DNA of 64,000 nt. Origin: Alkalimarinus alittae (GTDB lineage Bacteria; Pseudomonadota; Gammaproteobacteria; Pseudomonadales; Oleiphilaceae). The first letter of the stretch is position 1, and each line of letters begins with the position of its first letter. The translations under genes and the position numbers were made by a program. Under the pieces are notes generated by a model, which worked only from the letters and a program-made list of their open reading frames with translations, did not search any database and had not been told where the DNA came from. Shown piece by piece: positions 26,662-37,675 of this stretch. The DNA lies in assembly GCF_026016465.1 (NCBI RefSeq), contig NZ_CP100390.1:3595001-3659000 (forward strand). Direction: 5' to 3'.

Positions 26662-29496
26662 TTAAGCAAACTGTCGTGACTCACCGTCTCCATCAACGTT
26701 TTCGATACAACGCCCACAGAGTTTTGGATGCGCGTCATGTGAACCTACATCTTCACGCTGATGCCAGCAACGATCACACTTTTCATGTTCGCTTGGTACA
26801 ATCAGCACTTTAAGGCCTTCTACATCGGTCTCAATTGCATCGCTTGCACCTTCTGCATCAAGCCCCACCACTTTGGCTTCTGATGTAATCAATACAAATC
26901 GTAGCTCTTCACCCAGTACTGATAATGCTTGCTTCAATTCATCGCTACAGAACAAAGTGACGGCAGTGGTCATTGAGCCTTTTGTTTTTCCTGCTTTACG
27001 GCCTTCTTCAAGCTGCTTATTAACGGCCGTTTTAACCGTTAGTATCTGTTCCCAGTATGCTCGACCCTGGGCCTCATTATCATTTAAAGGTGTCAGCCCT
27101 TGATACCACTCCTGCACGAATACCGTACTGCTTCGATCGCCAGGTAGACTGGTCCATATTTCATCAGCGGTAAAGCTAAGAACAGGGGCAATCCAGCGAA
27201 CCAGTGCCTCGGTAATATGATACATCGCCGTCTGGCAAGAGCGTCGCTCTAAACTATCTGGCTGAGTGGTGTACTGGCGGTCTTTTATGATATCAAGATA
27301 GAAACCACCTAAGTCGATACCGCAAAACTGAAGTACTTTCTGGTTCACCGCGAGGAAATTATATTCGTCATACGCCTCGATCAGCTCTTTTTGCAGCAAC
27401 AGCGCTCTATCAACCACCCAACGATCAAGTGCTAGCATATCACCAGGTGCGACGGCATCTGTTGCAGGGTTAAAGCCGTTAATGTTGGCGAGCAAGAAGC
27501 GCGAGGTGTTTCGAATTCTGCGGTAAGAGTCGGCAGTCCGCTTTAGGATTTCGTCAGACACCGTCATTTCGCCACTGTAGTCTGTACCCGCTACCCATAA
27601 GCGAAGAATATCGGCACCTAGCTTGTTCATCACTTCTTGAGGGGCAACGACGTTACCCATTGATTTGGACATTTTCTTGCCTTGACCATCAACCACAAAG
27701 CCATGAGTTAGCACTTGCTTATAAGGTGCTTGACCATTTATCGCGATACCCGTTTTTAGTGAGGACTGGAACCACCCTCTGTGCTGATCTGAGCCCTCTA
27801 GATAAAGGTCAGCAGGGTATTGACCTAGCTCTTCTCTTTGCTTTAATACAGCGGCATGGGTAACACCAGAATCAAACCATACATCTAACGTATCTGTGAC
27901 TTTTTGCCACTTAGCCGCGTCGTCGCCCAACAATTCTGCAGGATCAAGATCAAACCACGCGTCCATCCCCTCTTTCTCAACACGCTTGGCGACTTCTTCA
28001 ATCAACCGGCTAGTGTCTGGATGGAGCTCTTGGGTTTCTTTATTTACGAATAATGCAATCGGAACACCCCATGTACGCTGGCGTGAAATACACCAGTCAG
28101 GGCTTTGCTCTAACATGCCTTCAATACGCTGCTGACCCCAAGATGGAACCCATTTAACGCCTTTGACTGCCTCTAGAGCGGCGTCTTTAAGACCATTCTG
28201 CTCCATGCTTACGAACCATTGGGGTGTCGCACGGAAAATCAATGGTGTTTTGGTTCTCCAACAATGCGGATAGCTATGACGGAAAGACTTTTTGTAAACC
28301 AATTTTTTATGCTGATCTAATACATCGAGCACCTTGGCATCAACTTTATAGACATGTTCACCCGCAAACAGTTCTGTGCCTTCACGGAATACACCGCCAT
28401 CATCAACCAAGTTCAAGGTTTTTAAGCCGTAAGCACGACCCACATTAAAATCGTCCACACCGTGATCAGGTGCGGTGTGAACAGCGCCTGTACCCGCATC
28501 GGTGGTGACATGATCACCCAAAATAACCGGCACCTGACGCGTTGAATAAAATGGGTGAGCGAGTAATTTGTTTTCTAAGTCAACCCCTTTACAGCGACCA
28601 ACCACTGCGTAGTCTTCAATGCCGTAACGCTGCATGTTATCAACATGAAGCGCCTCAGCCATCACCATACGTTCTTTACCAAAACCTGCATCGCACTCAA
28701 CTAACACGTACTCTAATTCTGCATGTAACGAAACCGCTTGGTTAGAAGGTAATGTCCACGGTGTGGTAGTCCAAATAACAATAGACGCTTCGCCTTCACC
28801 GCCGCCACTTTCAAGCGTGAATGCACTAATAAAATCACTCTGATCTACTGGCGTGAAACGAACATCAACCGCGATTGACTCTTTATCTTGGTATTCAACT
28901 TCGGCCTCTGCCAAAGCTGAGCCACCGACGACACTCCAATATACGGGCTTAAACCCTTTATGAAGGTGACCATTTTCAACAATTTTGCCTAAAGACCGAA
29001 TAATGTCTGCTTCAAACGCAAAGTTCATTGTTAAGTAAGGGTTATCCCAATCACCAAACACGCCTAAGCGGATAAAGTCAGTTTTCTGACCATCAACTTG
29101 CTTTTGTGCATACTCGCGACAGGCTTTTCGGAAGGTTTTGACGTCGACTTTAACGCCTGCCTTGCCTATTTTCTTCTCAACATTGTGTTCTATCGGTAAA
29201 CCGTGGCAATCCCATCCTGGGATATAAGGGGCATCGTAGCCACTGATTGTTTTAGCTTTAACGATGACATCTTTCAATATTTTGTTAACCGCGTGACCAA
29301 TGTGAATACTACCATTGGCATATGGAGGTCCATCATGAAGAATGAATTTTTCCGCACCACGACGTGCATCCCTAATTTGCTGATAAATGCCGTTGTCTTG
29401 CCAATCTTTCAGCATTTTCGGCTCGCGCTGGGCTAGATTCCCTTTCATCGGGAAGTCAGTATCAGGAAGGTTTAGGGTGTGCTTATAATCACTCAT
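26662..29496 (-). CDS. ileS: Isoleucyl-tRNA synthetase
   Basis: Class Ia aminoacyl-tRNA synthetase charging tRNA-Ile. The HIGH motif appears as [15 protein letters not shown] near residues 57-71, the editing (CP1) domain occupies about 190 to 400, and KMSKSMGN lies near 610. The C-terminal zinc finger has two CxxC pairs (EKCDRCW and KLCGRC) near residues 905-930, the bacterial type 1 form. At 944 residues it is complete. It sits between ribF and lspA in the conserved ribF-ileS-lspA group. Confidence 0.98.
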   Translation of the reverse strand: MSDYKHTLNLPDTDFPMKGNLAQREPKMLKDWQDNGIYQQIRDARRGAEKFILHDGPPYANGSIHIGHAVNKILKDVIVKAKTISGYDAPYIPGWDCHGLPIEHNVEKKIGKAGVKVDVKTFRKACREYAQKQVDGQKTDFIRLGVFGDWDNPYLTMNFAFEADIIRSLGKIVENGHLHKGFKPVYWSVVGGSALAEAEVEYQDKESIAVDVRFTPVDQSDFISAFTLESGGGEGEASIVIWTTTPWTLPSNQAVSLHAELEYVLVECDAGFGKERMVMAEALHVDNMQRYGIEDYAVVGRCKGVDLENKLLAHPFYSTRQVPVILGDHVTTDAGTGAVHTAPDHGVDDFNVGRAYGLKTLNLVDDGGVFREGTELFAGEHVYKVDAKVLDVLDQHKKLVYKKSFRHSYPHCWRTKTPLIFRATPQWFVSMEQNGLKDAALEAVKGVKWVPSWGQQRIEGMLEQSPDWCISRQRTWGVPIALFVNKETQELHPDTSRLIEEVAKRVEKEGMDAWFDLDPAELLGDDAAKWQKVTDTLDVWFDSGVTHAAVLKQREELGQYPADLYLEGSDQHRGWFQSSLKTGIAINGQAPYKQVLTHGFVVDGQGKKMSKSMGNVVAPQEVMNKLGADILRLWVAGTDYSGEMTVSDEILKRTADSYRRIRNTSRFLLANINGFNPATDAVAPGDMLALDRWVVDRALLLQKELIEAYDEYNFLAVNQKVLQFCGIDLGGFYLDIIKDRQYTTQPDSLERRSCQTAMYHITEALVRWIAPVLSFTADEIWTSLPGDRSSTVFVQEWYQGLTPLNDNEAQGRAYWEQILTVKTAVNKQLEEGRKAGKTKGSMTTAVTLFCSDELKQALSVLGEELRFVLITSEAKVVGLDAEGASDAIETDVEGLKVLIVPSEHEKCDRCWHQREDVGSHDAHPKLCGRCIENVDGDGESRQFA

Positions 29497-29585
29497 CGTT
29501 GGTCACTTCATCACAATTAAAACGAACGGTTAAATTTAATCAACTAACGCTCATTTATTTGGGTTAACATTTATTTCTGAGTTTT

Positions 29586-30596
29586 TTACTTATTGCCAGT
29601 ATTACTCAGCGTATCAAAATAAGTCTTTGTCTCTTCAATATCTTTGAAGATTTGTTCTTTTAGTCGCTCTATATCAGAGAACTTCTGTTCATCACGAACT
29701 TTATGTTTAAACACTACACTCAGATGTTGGCCGTAAATCGAGCCTTCAAAACCAAACAAGTGAACCTCAAGCGATGGTTTTACACCATCGACTGTAGGCC
29801 GAATACCTATGTTGGCCACGCCTTGTAAACACTCGCCAGACTCAAGCGTTGCCTCTACTGCGTACACACCCTTTAACACTAGCACTTTTCGCCCTAGTGA
29901 TACATTCGCTGTAGGTACGCCAAGTTGACGGCCTAACTTTTGGCCATGCACAACACACCCGGTAATCGTATAAGGGTGGCCTAATAAACGCCCTGCTAGT
30001 GCAAACTGGTTTTCATCCAGTGCGTTACGAACTCTGGTACTGCTTACTCTATCACCTTCGAGCGCTACAGTACGCGTGTTTTCAACTGAAAAGCCTTTCT
30101 GCTGCTGTTCAAGCAACTTGCCGGTCTCGCTTAATAGCGCAAAATCTCCAGCACGATCACAGCCAAATCTAAAGTCGTCGCCAACGACCAGATGCTTGAT
30201 TTGCAAGCCAGAGACTAATACCTGTTCGATAAATTGATGAGCTGGCATTTCGTGCAACTCATCATTGAATGTTAAGCAAACAAGGTAGTCTATATCTAGC
30301 TCACGCAGCGCAACTAACTTTTCTCTAAAGCGCATTAACCGCGCTGGCGCATCGCTCTTTCTAAAATACTCTTGGGGCTGCGGTTCAAATATAACCACCA
30401 CAGAAGGTACACCCAATTTTTTTGCTTTATCTTTAACTTGCTCGATAATAACTTTATGACCTAAATGAACGCCATCAAAATTACCAATAGTCGCGACACA
30501 ACCTAGCCCTCTAAAGCTTAAAGCCTCACTCTTCGAGCCAGAAACACGACTGTTTTTTTGCGACGCTAAACTGCGCAGCCCACGTACGAGCTTCAT
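29586..30596 (-). CDS. ribF: Bifunctional riboflavin kinase / FMN adenylyltransferase
   Basis: Converts riboflavin to FMN and then FAD. The N-terminal nucleotidyltransferase domain has GNFDGVHLGH, RFGCDRAGDF and the STRVRNAL signature; the C-terminal flavokinase domain has GRQLGVPTANV and ANIGIRPTVDG. Start chosen at ATG 30596 (336 residues) with AGG about 11 nt upstream; a TTG three codons earlier is less likely. The first 30 residues before GLGCVATIGNF are a somewhat long, basic tail. It precedes ileS, as in most proteobacteria. Confidence 0.95.
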   Translation of the reverse strand: MKLVRGLRSLASQKNSRVSGSKSEALSFRGLGCVATIGNFDGVHLGHKVIIEQVKDKAKKLGVPSVVVIFEPQPQEYFRKSDAPARLMRFREKLVALRELDIDYLVCLTFNDELHEMPAHQFIEQVLVSGLQIKHLVVGDDFRFGCDRAGDFALLSETGKLLEQQQKGFSVENTRTVALEGDRVSSTRVRNALDENQFALAGRLLGHPYTITGCVVHGQKLGRQLGVPTANVSLGRKVLVLKGVYAVEATLESGECLQGVANIGIRPTVDGVKPSLEVHLFGFEGSIYGQHLSVVFKHKVRDEQKFSDIERLKEQIFKDIEETKTYFDTLSNTGNK

Positions 30597-30682
30597 TAAG
30601 ACCAACCTACTAAAACAAATGCGCGATTATATAAGGATCGCGGAATTAAATCTAACCATCTGAGTACATTACTGCCTGCAAT

Positions 30683-32299
30683 CTAGTGCCGAACAAGAAA
30701 TGACCTTAACCGTATCCCAGACACATACAACGCAACAAAGTATGAAGCACCGCCCGAAACAACCATGATGGAAAGATATCCTATTCGCTCCATAACCGAC
30801 ATCAACAGCCAATCAGGAAAATACTGCAACAACACCAAAATCACACCGGACATAATCAATAGCGAGAAGAGCAACTGAAACATAAACTTACCCCAGCCAT
30901 CCTGCAACCAATAAACACCCTCCTTCAAAAGCCCTCGGTAGAGTAAGTAAGCGTTTAACCAAGCAGATAATGCTGTCGCCAACGCCAACCCTGTATGCGC
31001 GAGAGGCCAAATCAGTATGAGGTTAAAAACCATATTAACCACCATCGCGATAACACCGATTTTGACGGGCGTTTTAGTGTCCTGCCGCGAAAAGTAACCC
31101 GGCGCCAATACTTTAATTAACATGAAAGCCATTAGCCCTGATGCGTAAGCGCGTAGACTGAGCGTTGACATAGCCACATCAAGCTCTGTTAACTCACCAT
31201 GATAAAATAATGTCGCCAACAAAGGCTCCGCTAATAGCAACAACGCAATCGCCGCCGGAAAACCGATCACCAATACCACTCTAAGCGCCCAATCGAGCGT
31301 CTTTGAAAAGGCATCCGATGACTCACTGGTGTGTTTTCTCGACAGAGAGGGAAGAATGACCGTCGCTATCGCGACACCAAACACCCCTAAAGGCAGTTCT
31401 GATAGTCGATCAGAATAGTAAAGCCACGAGACACTCCCCGTCTGTAAAAAAGAAGCCAATATCGTATCGAGCAGTAAATTAATCTGACTAACGGAGACCC
31501 CAAACAGCGCAGGCAGCATCAGCCGCATTATTCTCGCCACACCCTCATGACGATAGTCTAGTCGTGGACGCGGCAGCAATCCCATTTTGAGCAAAAAAGG
31601 AAACTGGAAAAATAGCTGCAACATGCCTGCTATTAACACCCCCCACGCCAACGCTATAATAGGGTTCTCAAACAATGGCGATAGCCAAATCGCCGAGGCA
31701 ATAAGCGACAAGTTGAGCAATACGGGCGTAAAGGCAGGCACCGCAAAGCGCCCATAACTATTTAAAATAGACCCTGCAAATGCGGTCAGTGATATCAGCA
31801 ACAAATAAGGGAACGTTAAGCGTAACATTTCGCTAGCAAGGGAAAACTTTTCTTCATCCCCAATAAACCCTGGTGCAAAAATAGTCGTCAATACTGGCGA
31901 ACCCACAACAGCCAACAATGTAACAACCAACAAAACCGCACCTAGCACCCCTGCCACAGAGTTTATGAGAGCCCTAACATCGCGTAATTCTTTCTTTGCA
32001 CGATATTCAGATAACACAGGCACAAAGGCTTGCGAAAAAGCACCTTCGGCAAACAAGCGCCTAAGAAAGTTAGGAATCTTAAAGGCCACAAAAAAAGCAT
32101 CAGCCCCTGCGCCCGCGCCAAAGTAACGCGCGATGACAATATCCCGAACCAACCCTAAGATTCTGGATAGCATGGTCATTGAGCCAACAACGCTACTGGA
32201 CTTTAAAAGTCCGGGTGAAGATGGAGGCTGCTTAACCGAGTCATCAACGCCTTTTTTTTCACATTTATTTTGTAAGCGACTACTTTTTTTACTTTTCAA
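30683..32299 (-). CDS. murJ: Lipid II flippase MurJ
   Basis: MOP-superfamily transporter that flips lipid II across the inner membrane for peptidoglycan synthesis. It has about 14 hydrophobic helices and conserved signatures SSVVGSMTMLSRILGLVRD, GADAFFVAFKIPNFLRRLFAEGAFSQAFVPV and the TTIFAPGF stretch. The start is uncertain: no ATG or GTG lies between the frame's beginning and the first helix. TTG at 32299 has GAGAG upstream and gives about 38 residues before the conserved start; TTG at 32350 has no ribosome binding site. Family members usually have about 5 to 15 residues there, so this protein has a polar, Lys/Ser-rich N-terminal extension. It is upstream of ribF. Confidence 0.9.
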   Translation of the reverse strand: MKSKKSSRLQNKCEKKGVDDSVKQPPSSPGLLKSSSVVGSMTMLSRILGLVRDIVIARYFGAGAGADAFFVAFKIPNFLRRLFAEGAFSQAFVPVLSEYRAKKELRDVRALINSVAGVLGAVLLVVTLLAVVGSPVLTTIFAPGFIGDEEKFSLASEMLRLTFPYLLLISLTAFAGSILNSYGRFAVPAFTPVLLNLSLIASAIWLSPLFENPIIALAWGVLIAGMLQLFFQFPFLLKMGLLPRPRLDYRHEGVARIMRLMLPALFGVSVSQINLLLDTILASFLQTGSVSWLYYSDRLSELPLGVFGVAIATVILPSLSRKHTSESSDAFSKTLDWALRVVLVIGFPAAIALLLLAEPLLATLFYHGELTELDVAMSTLSLRAYASGLMAFMLIKVLAPGYFSRQDTKTPVKIGVIAMVVNMVFNLILIWPLAHTGLALATALSAWLNAYLLYRGLLKEGVYWLQDGWGKFMFQLLFSLLIMSGVILVLLQYFPDWLLMSVMERIGYLSIMVVSGGASYFVALYVSGIRLRSFLVRH

Positions 32300-32480
32300 C
32301 TCGATTCTCTCGGTATTTCCTGCATATATCCAACAGCCAAAACCCAGCAACCATGCTAGCTACAGAAGGATAACGATATAAAAGTGGGCAATAATAACAC
32401 TCTCCCTTTAATAATTCGCCTCAACTCTGTATCATTGCCCATCCGAAGGATCAGTATGAATCGTTTTCATAGGGTTTTTA

Positions 32481-32509
32481 TTGACAATAAGGTTTTAAAC
32501 GGGCATAGT
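32481..32509 (+). promoter_or_regulatory. Sigma-70 promoter for rpsT with GC-rich discriminator
   Basis: TTGACA (32481-32486), a 17-nt spacer, then CATAGT (32504-32509), followed by the GC-rich CTCGCG. A perfect -35 with a GC-rich discriminator is typical of growth-rate-controlled ribosomal promoters; that regulation is inferred. Confidence 0.7.
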
Positions 32510-32522
32510 CTCGCGTCATTTA

Positions 32523-32540
32523 TTTTGAGATCGCTCAAAA
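32523..32540 (+). promoter_or_regulatory. Hairpin in the rpsT leader
   Basis: Arms TTTTGAG and CTCAAAA flank ATCG, between the predicted transcription start and the ribosome binding site of rpsT. S20 autoregulates its own synthesis in E. coli; whether this stem takes part is unknown. A near copy of the motif occurs upstream of gltB at 61040-61055. Confidence 0.4.
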
Positions 32541-32574
32541 GTATACAGCATTTTCCTAGTCGAGGAGTTCAACG

Positions 32575-32841
32575 GTGGCAAATTCCCCATCTTCAAAGAA
32601 GCGCGCACGCCAGCAGGAAAAGCGTCGCCAGCACAATGCAAGCCAACGATCAATGGTTCGCACATACATTAAAAAAGTTACCGCTAAAATTGAAAGCGGT
32701 AATCATGAAGAAGCTCAAACAGCCTTTCAGGCTGCAGTTCCTGCTGTTGACAGCATGGTTAACAAAGGCATTCTTCCAAAGAACAGAGCAGCTCGTATTA
32801 AGAGCCGCTTGAATGCACGAGTGAAAGCGTTAAAAGCCTAA
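32575..32841 (+). CDS. rpsT: 30S ribosomal protein S20
   Basis: Primary 16S rRNA-binding protein of the small subunit body. 88 residues, highly basic, with the family pattern ANSPSSKKRARQQEKRR at the N-terminus and NRAARIKSRLNARVKAL at the C-terminus. The start codon is GTG, preceded by GAGG nine nt upstream. An unusual start codon is also known for E. coli rpsT, where UUG contributes to autoregulation. It is monocistronic, with a strong promoter and terminator, and divergent from murJ. Confidence 0.97.
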   Translation: MANSPSSKKRARQQEKRRQHNASQRSMVRTYIKKVTAKIESGNHEEAQTAFQAAVPAVDSMVNKGILPKNRAARIKSRLNARVKALKA

Positions 32842-32850
32842 CTTGTACAT

Positions 32851-32886
32851 CCATAAAAAAACCGGCTACTGCCGGTTTTTTTATGG
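32851..32886. terminator. Bidirectional terminator between rpsT and proB
   Basis: A perfect 16-bp inverted repeat with loop TACT: GC core ACCGGC / GCCGGT flanked by seven A and seven T, so it presents a U-run in both directions. It serves convergent rpsT and proB. Confidence 0.95.
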
Positions 32887-32904
32887 ATAAAATTTACCCT
32901 CAAC

Positions 32905-34038
32905 CTATACCAACACCAAATTATCCCGATGCACTAACTCTGGCTCATTAATAAACCCTAAAACTGATTCAATCTGATCGCTAGGTAAACCAATAATTTT
33001 AGCTGCATCAAAGAAGTCATATTCCACTAAACCACGCGCAACCTCATTACCCTGCTCATCCACACAAGCAACCATTTCTCCGCGCCTAAACCTTCCCGAC
33101 ACAGACTTAACACCTACAGCCAACAGACTACGCCCTTTTTGACGAAGCCCACTCACGGCACCCGCATCCAAAACAAGCTGCCCTCGCGTCTGCAAATGCC
33201 CCGCCAACCATTGCTTGCGCGCCGCCTGACGCTCTTGATTTGGGAGCAATAACGTCCCCAGCGCCTCACCCTCTCTTAACCTACAAAGCACCTTATCAAT
33301 CCTACCACCCACTATCACCGTCTGCGCACCAGAACGAGCCGCCAAGCGTGCCGCTCGAATCTTAGTCACCATACCGCCACGACCCAGCGCACCCGAACCT
33401 CCAGCCGCCATCTGATCCAGTGACATATCATCCGCCTGCGCTTCACTGATCAATGAAGCATCTACATTTCTTCGCGGATCTTTATCATACAAACCATCTT
33501 GATCAGTCAGAATAATCAGCGCATCCGCCTCCACCAAATTAGCCACCAACGCACCCAATGTATCATTGTCACCAAACCGAATCTCATCAGTAACAACCGT
33601 ATCATTCTCATTTACAATAGGAATAACATTCATCCCCACCAAGGCTTTTAACGCACTACGAGCATTAAGATATCGTTTCCGGTCAGACAGGTCATCATGA
33701 GTCAGCAGTATTTGCGCCGTATGCAACCCATACCGTTTAAACTCCGTCTCGTAAGTCTGAATCAACCCCATTTGACCCACCGCAGCAGCCGCCTGCAACT
33801 CATGCAACTGACTAGGCCTTTGAGTTAAGCCCAGTCGCGTCATGCCTTCTGCTACAGAGCCTGACGAAACTAAAACAACCTCTATACCCTGCTCTCGAAG
33901 CCAAACAAGCTGATCAACCCACAACGCAATTGATGCCTTATCAAGCCCTTTACCATCATTAGTTAACAACGCGCTTCCGATCTTAACTACCCAGCACTGA
34001 GATTTTAACAACGCCTGTCGACCCGACAAATTAATCAC
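32905..34038 (-). CDS. proB: Glutamate 5-kinase
   Basis: Phosphorylates glutamate in the first step of proline synthesis and is feedback-inhibited by proline. The N-terminal amino acid kinase domain has [31 protein letters not shown] and [10 protein letters not shown]; the C-terminal PUA domain (about 285 to 377) has [10 protein letters not shown]. At 377 residues it is complete. It follows obgE on the same strand, a common pairing, but the two are separated by a repeat-rich spacer of 133 bp. Confidence 0.96.
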   Translation of the reverse strand: MINLSGRQALLKSQCWVVKIGSALLTNDGKGLDKASIALWVDQLVWLREQGIEVVLVSSGSVAEGMTRLGLTQRPSQLHELQAAAAVGQMGLIQTYETEFKRYGLHTAQILLTHDDLSDRKRYLNARSALKALVGMNVIPIVNENDTVVTDEIRFGDNDTLGALVANLVEADALIILTDQDGLYDKDPRRNVDASLISEAQADDMSLDQMAAGGSGALGRGGMVTKIRAARLAARSGAQTVIVGGRIDKVLCRLREGEALGTLLLPNQERQAARKQWLAGHLQTRGQLVLDAGAVSGLRQKGRSLLAVGVKSVSGRFRRGEMVACVDEQGNEVARGLVEYDFFDAAKIIGLPSDQIESVLGFINEPELVHRDNLVLV

Positions 34039-34171
34039 CTATATAAAAATAAAAAAGGAGTAAGTGGTAAGCAGCAAGACCCAAAAGCCTTAACCTAACT
34101 CCAACTTACCCCTTGCACTTATTACTTATTACCTACTACTTGTTACTTCTTAACCACTACTTACAACTCAA
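34039..34171. repeat. Degenerate fold-back repeat between obgE and proB
   Basis: The 133-bp spacer is not random sequence. On the minus strand it reads as iterated, diverged AAGTAGT/AGTAATA units (34095-34165), a central AAGGCTTTTGGGTC, and then the partly complementary CTTACCACTTACTCC followed by TTTTTTATTTTT. The arms GTAAGTAGTGG and CCACTTAC can pair imperfectly. It may be a dispersed repetitive element and may also end obgE transcription. Confidence 0.55.
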
Positions 34172-35488
<1,317 letters not shown>

Positions 35489-35581
35489 CTAAAACACACC
35501 AGAATCACACCGCCGGCAAAAAAACACCACCGACTAAAATATACTACAAACCACCATAACAAAACTATTAGCAGCCCAAAC

Positions 35582-35611
35582 AAAAAAAGCCCCGCAAGAG
35601 CGGAGCTTTTT
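35582..35611 (-). terminator. Terminator after rplU-rpmA
   Basis: On the minus strand GCUCCGC pairs with GCGGGGC (one G-U) around UCUU, flanked by A5 and U7. This separates the ribosomal protein pair from obgE. Confidence 0.9.
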
Positions 35612-35627
35612 CAATACCAACGACAGA

Positions 35628-35885
35628 TTAACTTGCTACAACAGTAACAAATCTGCGATTCTTGGCACCTTTAACTTCAAACTTGATAACACCGTCTGCA
35701 GTTGCAAACAATGTGTGATCTTTACCACAGCCAACATTTACCCCAGGGTGAAACTGAGTTCCACGCTGACGAACGATAATGTTGCCTGCTTTAACTACCT
35801 GACCGCCGTACATTTTGACACCAAGTCGTTTCGACTCCGAGTCGCGGCCGTTACGGGTACTACCACCTGCTTTTTTGTGAGCCAT
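35628..35885 (-). CDS. rpmA: 50S ribosomal protein L27
   Basis: Large-subunit protein whose N-terminus reaches the peptidyl transferase centre. 85 residues with family signature [20 protein letters not shown] and [20 protein letters not shown]. It starts directly with the mature sequence, with no Firmicute-type cleavable extension. Strong ribosome binding site (AGAGGAG). It is 20 nt downstream of rplU in one transcript. Confidence 0.98.
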   Translation of the reverse strand: MAHKKAGGSTRNGRDSESKRLGVKMYGGQVVKAGNIIVRQRGTQFHPGVNVGCGKDHTLFATADGVIKFEVKGAKNRRFVTVVAS

Positions 35886-35905
35886 CTGTTTTCTCCTCTA
35901 GCCGC

Positions 35906-36217
35906 TTACGCGTTAATTCCAGTAATTTTAACTTCTGTGTACCACTGACGGTGACCCATCTGCTTCATGTGGTGCTTACGACGCTTAAATTTCAAGATCT
36001 TAACTTTATCGTGACGACCGTGGCTAACTACTTCTGCAGTAACCTTAGCGCCTTCAACAACAGGAGCGCCGACTTTGATATCATCGCCATTAGCAACCAA
36101 CAACACTTTCTCAAACTCTACAGCGCCACCAGTTTCTACTTCAATTTTTTCTAGCTTCAGCACTTCACCTTCAACTACACGGTGCTGCTTACCGCCACTA
36201 ACAATAACTGCGTACAT
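35906..36217 (-). CDS. rplU: 50S ribosomal protein L21
   Basis: 23S rRNA-binding protein of the large subunit. 103 residues with [14 protein letters not shown] at the start and the signature [26 protein letters not shown] at the end (motif at residues 74 to 99). CGGAG stands 6 nt before the ATG, and a stable hairpin abuts this ribosome binding site. It is the first gene of rplU-rpmA, with a clear promoter about 180 bp upstream and a structured leader of about 175 nt. Confidence 0.98.
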   Translation of the reverse strand: MYAVIVSGGKQHRVVEGEVLKLEKIEVETGGAVEFEKVLLVANGDDIKVGAPVVEGAKVTAEVVSHGRHDKVKILKFKRRKHHMKQMGHRQWYTEVKITGINA

Positions 36218-36228
36218 ATAAATCTCCG

Positions 36229-36294
36229 ACTACCCGCAGGCAGTACCATCTATTACTCGCGCAAATATAAAGCACCAGCCAGTGCATTTACGCG
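36229..36294 (-). promoter_or_regulatory. Structured rplU mRNA leader (two hairpins next to the ribosome binding site)
   Basis: Hairpin 1 (36258-36294): outer 9-bp stem CGCGUAAAU / AUUUGCGCG (one G-U), then GCAC / GUGC around UGGCUG. Hairpin 2 (36229-36244): ACUGCC / GGUAGU around the UNCG-type loop UGCG, ending on the first base of the CGGAG ribosome binding site. The arrangement resembles autoregulatory ribosomal protein leaders; that function is inferred. Confidence 0.5.
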
Positions 36295-36398
36295 AACAAA
36301 TTCATATACAAATTCGTCTTCACATCCAAACTTAACTACCTGCTTCTACTGGAAGCACTCTGTCAACCATATTGCAGGGCGGTTCTGAAGGGCGCGTA

Positions 36399-36427
36399 AT
36401 TATATTAAAGGCAATAAATATCTGCAA
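36399..36427 (-). promoter_or_regulatory. Sigma-70 promoter for rplU-rpmA
   Basis: On the minus strand TTGCAG (36427-36422), a 17-nt spacer, then a perfect TATAAT (36404-36399). The predicted start near 36392 gives a leader of about 175 nt. Confidence 0.8.
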
Positions 36428-36517
36428 GTCTAAATTTCACCCAATCTTCCAATGCACTAAAAAAACATGCTTATCGCAAATTCTGGCGAGGAACCCCTTG
36501 TGCAGACGCCTTAGAAC

Positions 36518-36546
36518 TTGACAGCCGGACAGCCACCCCATAGCAT
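36518..36546 (+). promoter_or_regulatory. Candidate sigma-70 promoter for ispB
   Basis: A perfect TTGACA (36518-36523), a 17-nt spacer, then TAGCAT (36541-36546; 4 of 6). It lies about 100 bp before ispB in the 429-bp divergent rplU-ispB region, which otherwise holds the rplU promoter and leader and no coding sequence. Confidence 0.55.
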
Positions 36547-36646
36547 TCCCTGCCAATATACCGATGATGACGACAGCTAAACTCATTTAGCTCGTTCCAG
36601 CCATCTGTCACTACATAATATCAACTAGAAGTATCTGAGCATTACT

Positions 36647-37615
36647 ATGCAGGCACAACAAGTACTCGAAACAGTCGCCAGTGATTTTAAACAGGTTAAC
36701 CAGCTAATCGTAGAACAACTTTCTTCTGACGTTCCATTGGTTGAAAAAATCGCACACTACATTGTTGAGAGTGGCGGCAAACGAATGCGCCCTTTGCTCG
36801 TTCTTCTAACCAGTAACGCCCTTAACTATAAAGGCAGCGACAATATCAAGCTGGCAACCATTATCGAGTTTCTGCATACAGCAACACTTTTACATGACGA
36901 TGTGGTTGATACCTCTGACTTACGCAGAGGCAAAGCCACCGCCAATGCAAAATGGGGGAATGCACCTAGCGTACTGGTTGGCGACTTTCTATACTCTAGA
37001 GCTTTTCAGATGATGGTTCAGATTAGTAGCATGCCCATTATGAACATTTTGTCTGACGCTACAAACGTTATAGCAGAAGGTGAAGTTTTTCAGCTAATGA
37101 ACTGTAAAAACCCTGACGTAACCGAAGAAAACTACATGGAGGTCATCAAGAACAAAACAGCCATGTTATTTCAGGCCGCATCCCACAGCGGTGCTGTTGT
37201 TGCTGAAGGCTCTCCTGAGCAACAAGCAGCTTTAAGAGATTACGGACTTCACTTAGGCCTTGCATTCCAACTAATAGATGACGTCTTAGATTACACCGGA
37301 TCAGCCGAAGACATGGGCAAAAACGTTGGTGACGACCTTGCAGAAGGCAAGCCCACCCTACCTTTAATTTACGCTATGAAGCATGGCTCAAATGAACAGG
37401 CTCAGATGATTCGCAACGCGATCAGAAAAGGCGGCCTAGAAGACCTGTCACTGATAAAGTCTGCCGTTCAAACGACTGGCGCGCTTGATTACACCATTAA
37501 CAAAGCAAAGGAAGAGTCAGACAAAGCAAAGGCTTGCCTTAATACACTACAAGACTCAATCTACAAAGACGCTCTTTTTGCATTGGCAAACTTAGCCGTT
37601 GACCGCAACCACTAA
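36647..37615 (+). CDS. ispB: Octaprenyl (polyprenyl) diphosphate synthase
   Basis: Trans-prenyltransferase that builds the ubiquinone side chain by adding IPP units to FPP. Both aspartate-rich motifs are present: first DDxxD in LLHDDVVDTSDLRRGK (about residue 83) and second in FQLIDDVLDYTG (about 208), plus GGKRMRPLLVLL near the N-terminus. The 322 residues match IspB. Chain length (C40 or C45) cannot be read from sequence by eye. It is divergent from rplU-rpmA, as in most gammaproteobacteria, and ends at a hairpin. Confidence 0.95.
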   Translation: MQAQQVLETVASDFKQVNQLIVEQLSSDVPLVEKIAHYIVESGGKRMRPLLVLLTSNALNYKGSDNIKLATIIEFLHTATLLHDDVVDTSDLRRGKATANAKWGNAPSVLVGDFLYSRAFQMMVQISSMPIMNILSDATNVIAEGEVFQLMNCKNPDVTEENYMEVIKNKTAMLFQAASHSGAVVAEGSPEQQAALRDYGLHLGLAFQLIDDVLDYTGSAEDMGKNVGDDLAEGKPTLPLIYAMKHGSNEQAQMIRNAIRKGGLEDLSLIKSAVQTTGALDYTINKAKEESDKAKACLNTLQDSIYKDALFALANLAVDRNH

Positions 37616-37647
37616 TAGACTATCGATGAAGCACCCCTACAAAATAC

Positions 37648-37675
37648 AAAGAATCATGCCCTTGCATGATTCTTT
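37648..37675 (+). terminator. Hairpin terminator after ispB
   Basis: A perfect 12-bp stem AAAGAATCATGC / GCATGATTCTTT around CCTT, 33 nt after the stop. The T-rich 3' arm takes the place of a separate U-run. Confidence 0.65.

Noticed and set aside
32384-32812. 142-codon frame covering rpsT in another phase
   Set aside because: It is a shadow of rpsT; the real S20 frame has a ribosome binding site and the full family sequence.
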